The position numbers were made by a program, and so were the translations under genes. From assembly GCA_030159235.1 (NCBI GenBank), contig BSBG01000005.1, forward strand, positions 269,383 to 333,382: a stretch of DNA of 64,000 nt, written 5' to 3'. Each line of letters begins with the position of its first letter. Position 1 is the stretch's first letter. Positions 42,666 to 50,247 of this stretch are shown here, piece after piece. Source of the DNA: Bacillus safensis (GTDB lineage Bacteria > Bacillota > Bacilli > Bacillales > Bacillaceae). The notes below the pieces were generated by a model that had not been told where the DNA came from, made no database searches, and saw only the letters and a list, made by a program, of their open reading frames with translations.

Positions 42666-43934
42666 ATGACATTGACAGCTGAAGTTGTCACATCGGTCAA
42701 AGAAAAAGCGAAAAAAGCAAAGCACGTGTCCAAAAAACTAGGTTTACTTCAGACAGAGGAAAAGAATGAGGCGCTCCTTATAATAGCAGATGCGTTAGAA
42801 CAAAAAAGCAGCTTCCTTTTACAGGAGAATCAAAAGGATTTAGAGGCAGGAAAAGAAAAAGGCTACTCTGAAGCATTAATAGATCGATTAATGTTAAACG
42901 AAGAAAGAATTCATGAGTTTGCAGAAAGTTTGCGGCTTGTGACGAGACTAACAGATCCTGTTGGAGAAATATTGGATGAATGGACTCTTGAAAACGGCTT
43001 ACACGTGAAAAGCCGAAGAGTACCGCTCGGCGTGATCGGGATGATCTATGAAGCGAGACCGAATGTCACTGTCGATGCAGCAGGCCTTGCCTTAAAGGCA
43101 GGCAACTCAGTGATTTTAAAAGGCGGTTCCTCCGCTATTTCTTCCAACAAAGCCATTGTCAGTGTGATGCATGAAGCACTGGATCAAACAAAAATTCCTC
43201 GTGATGCGGTGCAGTTTATTGACCAAACAGACCGTTCATCGGTTCAGGCGATGTTTCAACTAAAAGAATGGATCGATGTCTTGATTCCGCGAGGCGGAGC
43301 TTCTTTAATTAAAACAGTAGTGGAAGAATCCACTATTCCAGTGCTTGAAACAGGTACAGGAAACTGTCATGTCTTTATTGACCAAACTGCGAATGTGAAA
43401 AAAGCCATTGAGATTGTGATCAATGCAAAAACAAATCGTCCGGCTGTATGTAATGCGCTTGAGACGCTGATCATTCATCGCAATTGGCTGAAAGAGAATG
43501 CAGCAGCATTGAATGAAGCCCTGCAGGAGCACCATGTCACTGTACACGGCGATCAGGCAGCACAGTCTTACTTTTCAAACGTAGTTCCTGCTGAAGAAGT
43601 AGATTGGACAGATGAGTATTTAAGTCTTGATCTTGCGGTAAAGGTAGTCGATTCAATTGAGGAAGCGATCAGTCATATCGATCAGTACGGCACAAAACAT
43701 TCAGAAGCGATTGTGACAGACGATGAAAAAAATGTCCTCACGTTTCTAAACGAAGTCGATGCGGCGGCCGTCTATCATAACGCATCTACCCGCTTTACAG
43801 ACGGCGGCGCACTTGGGTATGGAGCTGAAATTGGTATCTCTACTCAAAAGCTACACGCAAGAGGGCCAATGGGACTTCCAGCACTCACGACAACAAAGCT
43901 GCTTCTGTCTGGTGACGGTCAGATTAGAAGCTAG
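42666..43934 (+). CDS. proA: Gamma-glutamyl phosphate reductase
   Basis: ProA reduces gamma-glutamyl phosphate to glutamate semialdehyde with NADPH, the second step of proline synthesis. This 422-residue aldehyde-dehydrogenase-fold protein has VPLGVIGMIYEARPNVTVDAAGLALKAGN, LIPRGGASLI, VLETGTGNCHVFID (catalytic Cys in GNCH) and the closing TRFTDGGALGYGAEIGIST. It starts 19 bases after proJ with an AAAGGAGG site. With proH and proJ the operon encodes a complete route from glutamate to proline. A terminator follows. Confidence 0.95.
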   Translation: MTLTAEVVTSVKEKAKKAKHVSKKLGLLQTEEKNEALLIIADALEQKSSFLLQENQKDLEAGKEKGYSEALIDRLMLNEERIHEFAESLRLVTRLTDPVGEILDEWTLENGLHVKSRRVPLGVIGMIYEARPNVTVDAAGLALKAGNSVILKGGSSAISSNKAIVSVMHEALDQTKIPRDAVQFIDQTDRSSVQAMFQLKEWIDVLIPRGGASLIKTVVEESTIPVLETGTGNCHVFIDQTANVKKAIEIVINAKTNRPAVCNALETLIIHRNWLKENAAALNEALQEHHVTVHGDQAAQSYFSNVVPAEEVDWTDEYLSLDLAVKVVDSIEEAISHIDQYGTKHSEAIVTDDEKNVLTFLNEVDAAAVYHNASTRFTDGGALGYGAEIGISTQKLHARGPMGLPALTTTKLLLSGDGQIRS

Positions 43935-43943
43935 AAGAGAGAC

Positions 43944-43977
43944 AAAAACACTACCTTTTTATGGGGTAGTGTTTTTT
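43944..43977 (+). terminator. Terminator of the proHJA operon
   Basis: AACACTACC (43947-43955) pairs perfectly with GGTAGTGTT (43965-43973), followed by TTTTAAT. Confidence 0.85.
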
Positions 43978-44003
43978 AATTTATCTTGAAAAAATCTACG
44001 CTT

Positions 44004-44573
44004 TCATACGTTCGAACCCTTTTTCTTCATGACCTTCTCAAATTTAAAAAATTCAAATTCCTCGGGGGCTAAAGGCTCGTTTCCTTGATGAGCTTCACGA
44101 GGTGCGTTTGGGTCCGGGTGATGTAAGTGGTAGAACTCAACAATTTGAAATCCGCACTTATTCACATAAAAATGAATATTGCGTTTTTCAAAATAAGGAG
44201 TCACAACCTCCCATACGATGGTTTCTGGATATTGCGCCTCGATGGCTTTCCAAGCTGCCTGCCCAATGCCGCGGCCGTGTGAGGATGAAGAGATGTATAG
44301 CAAGTCAACCGAATGATGATGTGTTTCTGGATTGATTTTGATGACGACACCGCCAGCCTTTTCACCATTGTGCAAAATATGAAAAACAATATTTCCATTC
44401 GCATGAAATGATTCATCAATCGCTTCATCAGGAGGAATAGGTCCAGCTTGTGCATCCCCAAATGCGTCGATCACGCCAGCTGTAAAAGCTTTCTGCAGTT
44501 CTTTTTTCATAGAAGAGAAATCCTCTTTATTTGCATGTGCTAATGTCACTTCATGTTGATTGATTTTGTTCAT
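44004..44573 (-). CDS. GNAT-family N-acetyltransferase
   Basis: A 189-residue acetyltransferase: motif A is VDLLYISSSSHGRGIGQAAWKAIE (pyrophosphate loop HGRGIG), followed by WEVVTPYFEKRNIHFYVNKCGFQIVEFYH, the usual motif B. The acceptor is unknown. It is transcribed divergently from a MerR-type regulator with a BmrR-like ligand domain. The promoter between them has the 19-bp spacer and central dyad of MerR-activated promoters facing this gene, so the acetyltransferase is very likely the regulated target, perhaps for modifying a drug or other small cation. B. subtilis has a comparable logic in bltR-blt-bltD, though this gene is not a recognised BltD. Confidence 0.85.
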   Translation of the reverse strand: MNKINQHEVTLAHANKEDFSSMKKELQKAFTAGVIDAFGDAQAGPIPPDEAIDESFHANGNIVFHILHNGEKAGGVVIKINPETHHHSVDLLYISSSSHGRGIGQAAWKAIEAQYPETIVWEVVTPYFEKRNIHFYVNKCGFQIVEFYHLHHPDPNAPREAHQGNEPLAPEEFEFFKFEKVMKKKGSNV

Positions 44574-44613
44574 TTTCTTATCCTTTCTGCGGGTAGTGGT
44601 GTTTCTGCATGTT

Positions 44614-44644
44614 ATGATAAAGGATGGAGTAACTCCATAGTCAA
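44614..44644 (-). promoter_or_regulatory. MerR-type promoter/operator of the GNAT gene
   Basis: On the minus strand TTGACT (44644-44639), a 19-bp spacer and TATCAT (44619-44614). The spacer holds the perfect dyad ATGGAGT-A-ACTCCAT (plus-strand 44624-44638). A 19-bp spacer with such a dyad is the hallmark of promoters activated by MerR proteins through DNA untwisting. Confidence 0.82.
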
Positions 44645-44660
44645 GAGAGGAGCCCTAATC

Positions 44661-45500
44661 ATGATCAATGATGTGCAAAAAACGTTTTTCACTGGAGAAT
44701 TCGCCAAGCTATTTGATGTGAAAAAAGATACACTGCTTTACTATGATAAGATCGGTTTATTTAAGCCGGCTGGTGTCCATGAAAATGGGTACCGTTACTA
44801 TACACTTGAGCAATTTGATCACTTTATTGCGATTCAATCTCTGCGAGCTGTTCAATTTCCGATCAAAGAGTTAAAACAATATTTCACAGAGCCTTCCCGT
44901 GAAAGACTGCAAAGCCTAGCGGCCGAACAAGTAGAAAAGGTGAAACAAGAGATTGAAAAGCTTCAAGATATCCAATCTTTTCTGATGAGGGTGATGGAGA
45001 CGACACATGAATTATCAACTGTGAAAATAGGGGAGGTTTTGTTTCAAGAGCAGCCAGCGGAACCGATCGTGCTAAGCGCACCAAATCCAATTGACTTACA
45101 TACTCCTGTAGAAGAAATTTCACGTATTGTAGGAAAATTTCTAAAGGAAATTGGGATAAAAGGAGCTGCCGCAAATGGTTCTGTATTAAAAAAAGAACAG
45201 TTCAGTAAGCGCCATTTTCATCAGTCAGATCGACTTTTTTGCCGAATGGAAGGGCCAGAAGCAGTTAAAAAACCTGCCGGCCTCTATGCAGTGATGTATC
45301 ATCAAGGAACATATGAGGAGATTGAATCTGCTTATTCGCATGTATTAGATGAAATCGAAAAAGAGGACATGATGCTGGATGGAGATGTATTTGAGGAGTA
45401 TTTACTTCATTCACTCATGTCTAAAGATGAGGCAGAGTATATAACGAAGCTCAGTGTAAAAGTGAAGAAGCGCATAGATGAACAAATGAAAAGAGGATAG
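44661..45500 (+). CDS. MerR-family regulator with GyrI-like ligand domain (BmrR-like)
   Basis: The 279-residue protein starts with a MerR helix-turn-helix (FTGEFAKLFDVKKDTLLYYDKIGLFKPAGVHENGYRYYTLEQFD), a coiled-coil dimer helix (about 90-120) and a C-terminal GyrI/BmrR-type effector domain with GLYAVMYHQGTYEEIESAYSHVLDEIE. The family senses hydrophobic cations or other small molecules and activates a nearby gene. ATG at 44661 follows GAGAGGAG; the frame is open further upstream, but that would cross the promoter. The 15-bp terminator stem covers its stop codon. It is a length match for BmrR, but the neighbouring gene is an acetyltransferase, not a Bmr pump. Confidence 0.87.
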   Translation: MINDVQKTFFTGEFAKLFDVKKDTLLYYDKIGLFKPAGVHENGYRYYTLEQFDHFIAIQSLRAVQFPIKELKQYFTEPSRERLQSLAAEQVEKVKQEIEKLQDIQSFLMRVMETTHELSTVKIGEVLFQEQPAEPIVLSAPNPIDLHTPVEEISRIVGKFLKEIGIKGAAANGSVLKKEQFSKRHFHQSDRLFCRMEGPEAVKKPAGLYAVMYHQGTYEEIESAYSHVLDEIEKEDMMLDGDVFEEYLLHSLMSKDEAEYITKLSVKVKKRIDEQMKRG

Positions 45501-45535
45501 ACAGCGTGTGAAATACGTGTCTATCCTCTTTTTTG
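45489..45535. terminator. Bidirectional terminator between the MerR gene and yfiC
   Basis: AAAAGAGGATAGACA (45489-45503) pairs perfectly over 15 bases with TGTCTATCCTCTTTT (45518-45532). T-runs exist on both sides. Confidence 0.9.
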
Positions 45536-45538
45536 ATG

Positions 45539-47368
45539 TTAACCGATTTGATTTTCGGCAAATTGGCTCATATATAGGTCGGCATAAAAGCCTTTTTCTT
45601 TCAAAAGCTCAGTGTGCGTTCCTTTTTCAATAATGGTGCCATCTTTCATCACTAAAATGAGGTCGGCATCCTTGATCGTTGAAAGTCTGTGCGCAATGAC
45701 AAAGCTCGTTCTGCCTTGCATCAATTCATTCATTGCTTTTTGAATGTGCATTTCTGTCCGTGTATCCACACTGCTTGTTGCTTCATCTAATATGAGGATC
45801 TTTGGATCAGATAAAATGGCACGGGCAATGGTTAACAGCTGGCGCTGACCTTGTGACAGGTTGCCAGCATCTTCTGTTAAGAGTGTGTCATATCCGTCTG
45901 GAAGCGTGCGGATAAAATCATCTGCATAGGCATGTTTGGCGGCCTTGATGACATCCTCTTTTGAGACGTGCTGCCTTCCATAGGCAATGTTGTCGTAAAT
46001 CGTTCCTTCAAATAGCCACGTATCCTGAAGAACCATTGCAAAGAAGTCTCGTACTTGCTGACGGCTGAGGTCGGTTGTTTTGACACCGCCAATGCGTATG
46101 GAGCCTTGATCTAGCTCATAAAAGCGCATTAACAGATTGATAATAGTCGTTTTTCCAGCGCCTGTTGGTCCGACAATAGCTACCGTTTGTCCTTCTTGCA
46201 CATCTAAATTTAAATCTTTAATAATCGGATGATCTTTTTCATATCCGAATTGAACTTGTTCAAAGCTCACATCACCTGAGAGTGTTTCAAGATCAACTGC
46301 CGCATTTTCTTCGGCACTTTCTTCTTCCTCATCGAGGATTTCAAACACTCTTTCAGCAGAAGCGATCGCTGATTGAACTAGGTTTGCGACGCTTGATGCT
46401 TGCACAAGCGGTTGAGACATTTGCTGTGTGTATTGGATAAACGCCTGCACATCTCCGACACGAATATTTCCGTTAATGACAAGAATACCGCCGGCTACAC
46501 TGACTGCCACATAGCCAAGGTTCCCGATAAAGGTCATCATTGGCATCATTAAGCCAGAAATGAACTGCGCTTTCCTTGAGGATTCATACAGCTGTTCGTT
46601 TAATTGATCAAATGTATCGGTTGCTTTCTTTTCATAGCCATACGCACGAACCGTTTGATGTCCTGTGAACATTTCATTAATATGTCCGTTGATCATCCCA
46701 AGCTCTTTTTGCTGCGCTTTAAAATGCTTTTGAGAAAATGACGTAATGCCGCGAATCGCAAATAGGCTGAGTGGCAGCGTCAAACAAACAAGCAAGGTAA
46801 GCAGTGGACTGATCAATAGCATCATCACGACAATCCCAATGACCGTTATCACAGATGTAATCACCTGGGTGAGCGCCTGCTGAAGCGATGCATTAATATT
46901 ATCGATATCATTCATCACACGGCTTAGCGTATCCCCATGGGTTGTTTTATCAAAATAACGAAGGGGGAGACGTGTGAGCTTGTCATTTGCTTCTTGCCGT
47001 AATTCAGCAATGGTCTGTTGAGAGACACCCGCCATGACATATTGCTGAACGAATGAAAAGAGAGAGGCAACGATATATAGCACAACAAGGAGCAAAAGAA
47101 TTCGTGAAATGACATCAAATTGAACGGCTGTCCCATTCGTAAAGCTGTCAAATAGGGAAGAGGTGGCATCCCCAAGCAGCTTTGGACTAATGACGTTAAA
47201 GACGGTTGAACCGACCGCTGCAATAAAGACCATGATCAGCTGAAATTTCCTCGGTTTTAAATAGCCAGTCAAACGAAGCAATGTTTTCTTAAATTCCTTC
47301 GGTTTTGCGACTGGCCCTTTAGGGTGACCACCTTTATGGCCCATGCCAGAAGACATTTTCTTACTCAT
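45539..47368 (-). CDS. yfiC: ABC exporter half-transporter, catalytic-site partner (YfiC-like)
   Basis: A 609-residue type IV ABC exporter subunit: six transmembrane helices (about residues 40-330) and a C-terminal nucleotide-binding domain. Walker A is VGPTGAGKTT, Walker B with catalytic Glu is ILILDEATSSVD and the switch histidine is in VIAHRLST. Its signature motif is LSQGQRQ instead of LSGGQ. The N-terminus is basic and Gly/His-rich (MSKKMSSGMGHKGGHPKGP). It pairs with the upstream gene, whose stop overlaps this ATG by four bases (ATGA). The heterodimer resembles YfiBC of B. subtilis and other multidrug exporters; substrate unknown. Confidence 0.88.
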   Translation of the reverse strand: MSKKMSSGMGHKGGHPKGPVAKPKEFKKTLLRLTGYLKPRKFQLIMVFIAAVGSTVFNVISPKLLGDATSSLFDSFTNGTAVQFDVISRILLLLVVLYIVASLFSFVQQYVMAGVSQQTIAELRQEANDKLTRLPLRYFDKTTHGDTLSRVMNDIDNINASLQQALTQVITSVITVIGIVVMMLLISPLLTLLVCLTLPLSLFAIRGITSFSQKHFKAQQKELGMINGHINEMFTGHQTVRAYGYEKKATDTFDQLNEQLYESSRKAQFISGLMMPMMTFIGNLGYVAVSVAGGILVINGNIRVGDVQAFIQYTQQMSQPLVQASSVANLVQSAIASAERVFEILDEEEESAEENAAVDLETLSGDVSFEQVQFGYEKDHPIIKDLNLDVQEGQTVAIVGPTGAGKTTIINLLMRFYELDQGSIRIGGVKTTDLSRQQVRDFFAMVLQDTWLFEGTIYDNIAYGRQHVSKEDVIKAAKHAYADDFIRTLPDGYDTLLTEDAGNLSQGQRQLLTIARAILSDPKILILDEATSSVDTRTEMHIQKAMNELMQGRTSFVIAHRLSTIKDADLILVMKDGTIIEKGTHTELLKEKGFYADLYMSQFAENQIG

Positions 47369-49098
47369 CCTCGCTCCACCTCCTGACCTTCCTGAGATGT
47401 GACAATCTCTTGATACACATGATTGTCCTTCAATAATTGTTCATGTGTTCCGATACCTGCGATTTTCCCTTCATCGAGTACAATGATTTTATCACTATGC
47501 TTCACTGTGCTGATTCGTTGCGCCACAATGATGAGGGCTGCATGTGCTTTTTCTGCTTCTAATGATGCCCGAAGCTTCGCATCTGTTTTGTAATCAAGTG
47601 CAGAGAAACTATCGTCAAACAGATAGAATGATGGTTTTCTCACTAGCGCTCTTGCGATGGAAAGTCGCTGCTTTTGGCCGCCAGATAGATTCGATCCACC
47701 CTGATCAATTTCTGCTTCAATTCCGCCATCTTTTTGCAAAACAAATTCTTCCGCCTGTGCGGTTCGCAGCGCCTGCCAGACGTCTTCATCACTTGCATCC
47801 TGCCGGCCAAAGCGCACATTATCAGCAATGGTTCCGCTGAATAGAACCGCTTTTTGTGAAACATAGCCCATCTGGTTTCTCAATTTCTCCTGAGGCAGCT
47901 CTCTAATGTCTACACCATCTAATGTAATTCGGCCTTCTGTTACTTCATAAAAGCGCGTCATCAGCTGGAGAAGCGTTGTTTTCCCAGAACCCGTACTTCC
48001 GATAATGGCTGTCGTTTCGCCAGTTTTGGCTTCAAACGTGATCCCTTGTACGGCCGGTTTCTCAGCATTTGAGTAATAAAAAGATACATCTTCAAATCGA
48101 ATGGATTGTGCGGGCTGGTGAAGTTCAGTCATAGACTCTTCTTTGTCTTTAATCTTTGGTTCCATGTTTAACACTTCGTTCATGCGTTTAGCTGATGCTT
48201 GTGCTCTTGGGACCATAATAAAGCTCATCGATAGCATAATAAGAGCCATTAAAATCATCATCGCATATTGAATGAAGGCAATGAGATTCCCAACTTCCAT
48301 TTCTCCAGCATCAATTCGATTTGCACCAAGCCAGACAATGCCGATATTCGTGAAGTTCATGATAATCAGCATAAATGGAAATAAGTAAGCCATTAATCGG
48401 TTGACTTTAAGGCCAGTATCCTTATAGGACGTATTGGCTTCTTGGAATCGCTCCTTTTCATCATCCACACGGTTAAAAGCACGAATGACCCGGATGCCTG
48501 AAAGAGATTCTCGCATAATTAAATTCAGCCGGTCTGTTTTTTTCTGAAGCTGGCCGAATAGCGGAATGGCTTTTCTTGACACCAAATAGATAAATCCGCC
48601 AAGAAGGGGGAGGGCTGCTAAAAAGATTAGAGATAGGACAGCATCCCTGGAAACAGCCAAAATAATTCCGCCCACAAGCATGAGCGGAGCTCGCGTCATC
48701 ATTTGTAAAATCATGATCGTGACATCTTGGACTTGTTTCACATCATTTGTTGATCTTGTAATAAAGGAAGACGTACCGATCTTTTGAAATTCTTCTAGTG
48801 AAAATTGTTCGACGTGCACAAATAGCTGTTTTCTCATATCACGCCCGAAGCCAAGTGCAGTCTTTGATGACAAGTAAGACTTCCAGATGGTAAGCAAAAC
48901 GGCGAGTAAAGAACAAGCCACCATCCAGCCGCCAGCCTTCCATATATAAGCAATATCTCCTTGGACGATTCCAACATCGACGATATCTGCCGTCAAAGTC
49001 GGTAAATACAGCTGGAGCATACTGCTTAAAAAGGTGAGGATGACAATGGACACAACGGATAGCCGATATGGCTTTAATAACGATAAAATTGATTTCAT
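47365..49098 (-). CDS. yfiB: ABC exporter half-transporter, degenerate-site partner (YfiB-like)
   Basis: A 577-residue ABC exporter subunit with six N-terminal membrane helices and a nucleotide-binding domain. Walker A is IGSTGSGKTT and the signature LSGGQKQR is canonical, but Walker B reads FYLFDDSFSALD with Asp in place of the catalytic Glu, and the switch position is Gln (IIVAQRIST) rather than His. This ATP site is therefore degenerate, as in heterodimeric exporters such as LmrCD, BmrCD and TM287/288. AGAAAGGT precedes the ATG. It is co-transcribed with yfiC; a drug or lipid substrate is plausible but unproven. Confidence 0.88.
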   Translation of the reverse strand: MKSILSLLKPYRLSVVSIVILTFLSSMLQLYLPTLTADIVDVGIVQGDIAYIWKAGGWMVACSLLAVLLTIWKSYLSSKTALGFGRDMRKQLFVHVEQFSLEEFQKIGTSSFITRSTNDVKQVQDVTIMILQMMTRAPLMLVGGIILAVSRDAVLSLIFLAALPLLGGFIYLVSRKAIPLFGQLQKKTDRLNLIMRESLSGIRVIRAFNRVDDEKERFQEANTSYKDTGLKVNRLMAYLFPFMLIIMNFTNIGIVWLGANRIDAGEMEVGNLIAFIQYAMMILMALIMLSMSFIMVPRAQASAKRMNEVLNMEPKIKDKEESMTELHQPAQSIRFEDVSFYYSNAEKPAVQGITFEAKTGETTAIIGSTGSGKTTLLQLMTRFYEVTEGRITLDGVDIRELPQEKLRNQMGYVSQKAVLFSGTIADNVRFGRQDASDEDVWQALRTAQAEEFVLQKDGGIEAEIDQGGSNLSGGQKQRLSIARALVRKPSFYLFDDSFSALDYKTDAKLRASLEAEKAHAALIIVAQRISTVKHSDKIIVLDEGKIAGIGTHEQLLKDNHVYQEIVTSQEGQEVERG

Positions 49099-49192
49099 AC
49101 GAATACCTTTCTTCCATATAGTCTGTTGTTCTGTAACCCATCATATACAAAGAGGGATTATTTCTACAAATGAAATGTCTTGTTTAAATGAA

Positions 49193-50095
49193 TTATTTAT
49201 ATTGTTCAATTTTAGAAAAGAAATCCTTCACAAACACATAAAAATCATGGGCAGAAGGAGACATTTTTCGTGACTTAGATGCAATAATTCCGACAGTTCT
49301 TCTCACTTGCGGAAAATCAATCGGAATTTTCACTGTAAATCGCGGTGTGGTTTCATAAAAGGCACTTTCGGGTAATAAGGTAACGCCCATACCCGCCGAT
49401 ACGAGACCTTTAATCGCATCCAAATCTTCTCCTTCAGATGATATGGTTGGCTCATAGCCTGCCTGCTTGCAAGCATCAACCGCAATTTGTCTCAGCACAT
49501 ACCCTTCAGGAAATAATACGAAATGATCCTTTCTTAAATCACTTAAATGAATACTCCTTTGTCCGCTAAAGGGGTGACTAACAGGCAAAAGGGCATAAAT
49601 GCTTTCTGAAAATAAAATATTTCCTTCTATTTGAGGATCGTTTGTTGGTACAGGTCCTAAAAAGGCAAGATCGATATCTCGATTTTTTACCGCTTCAATG
49701 AGAAATTTATAGGATCCTTGACGAAGTAAAAAATCGACCTCCGGATATTCCAGCTTAAATGCGGAGATGACAGAAGGCAGTACTTGGCTGGCTAGACTTG
49801 TAGGAAAGCCAATATTCACCGTTCCTTTGTGTGGATCTAAGTATTCATCAATTTGCTCTTTTGCGTAATCAATGGCTTTTAGTGCAGTTCTGACATGATC
49901 TAAAAATTGTCTGCCGATCTTCGTTAATTTGATATTTCGTCCTTCTCGTTCGAATAAGGCCACACCAAGCTCTTCTTCTAAATTCGCAATCTGCCGGCTG
50001 ATGGCAGATTGGGCAACATGTAAGTTTTCAGCCGCTTCTGACACGTGTTCACGATCTGCGACTTCTACAAAATAACGTAACTGACGAAGCTCCAT
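49193..50095 (-). CDS. gltC: LysR-type activator of glutamate synthase, GltC
   Basis: GltC activates gltAB according to the 2-oxoglutarate/glutamate ratio. The 300-residue LysR protein has the N-terminal winged helix (MELRQLRYFVEVADREHVSEAAENLHVAQSAISRQIANLEEELGV) and a periplasmic-binding-like effector domain (residues 90-295; GTVNIGFPTSLASQVLPSVISAF). Length equals that of B. subtilis GltC (300), and it is divergent from gltA as there. The shared intergenic region carries an ATCTC/GAGAT dyad that is a likely GltC site, also used for autorepression. Confidence 0.94.
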   Translation of the reverse strand: MELRQLRYFVEVADREHVSEAAENLHVAQSAISRQIANLEEELGVALFEREGRNIKLTKIGRQFLDHVRTALKAIDYAKEQIDEYLDPHKGTVNIGFPTSLASQVLPSVISAFKLEYPEVDFLLRQGSYKFLIEAVKNRDIDLAFLGPVPTNDPQIEGNILFSESIYALLPVSHPFSGQRSIHLSDLRKDHFVLFPEGYVLRQIAVDACKQAGYEPTISSEGEDLDAIKGLVSAGMGVTLLPESAFYETTPRFTVKIPIDFPQVRRTVGIIASKSRKMSPSAHDFYVFVKDFFSKIEQYK

Positions 50096-50116
50096 TTTTG
50101 CACTTCACACCCATCT

Positions 50117-50131
50117 ATCTCAAAAAGAGAT
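50117..50131. promoter_or_regulatory. Putative GltC box between gltC and gltA
   Basis: ATCTC-AAAAA-GAGAT is a perfect 5-bp dyad with T-N11-A character, the usual form of LysR sites, 22 bases from the gltC start. A possible gltA promoter, TTGATC (50137-50142) N16 TATATT, lies just downstream. Confidence 0.6.
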
Positions 50132-50247
50132 TGTTTTGATCTAAATTATATATTGTTTATATTAATTTGAAAACTTAAAATAAGTTACAGAGTTTGTGAG
50201 ATTTTATTACTGTGAAAAACGGATCTTTTAAACGGGGGAGAGAAACG

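Noticed and set aside
50117..50131. ATCTC/GAGAT dyad as a terminator for gltC
   Set aside because: It lies upstream of both divergent genes and has no T-run on either side; a regulator site is more sensible.
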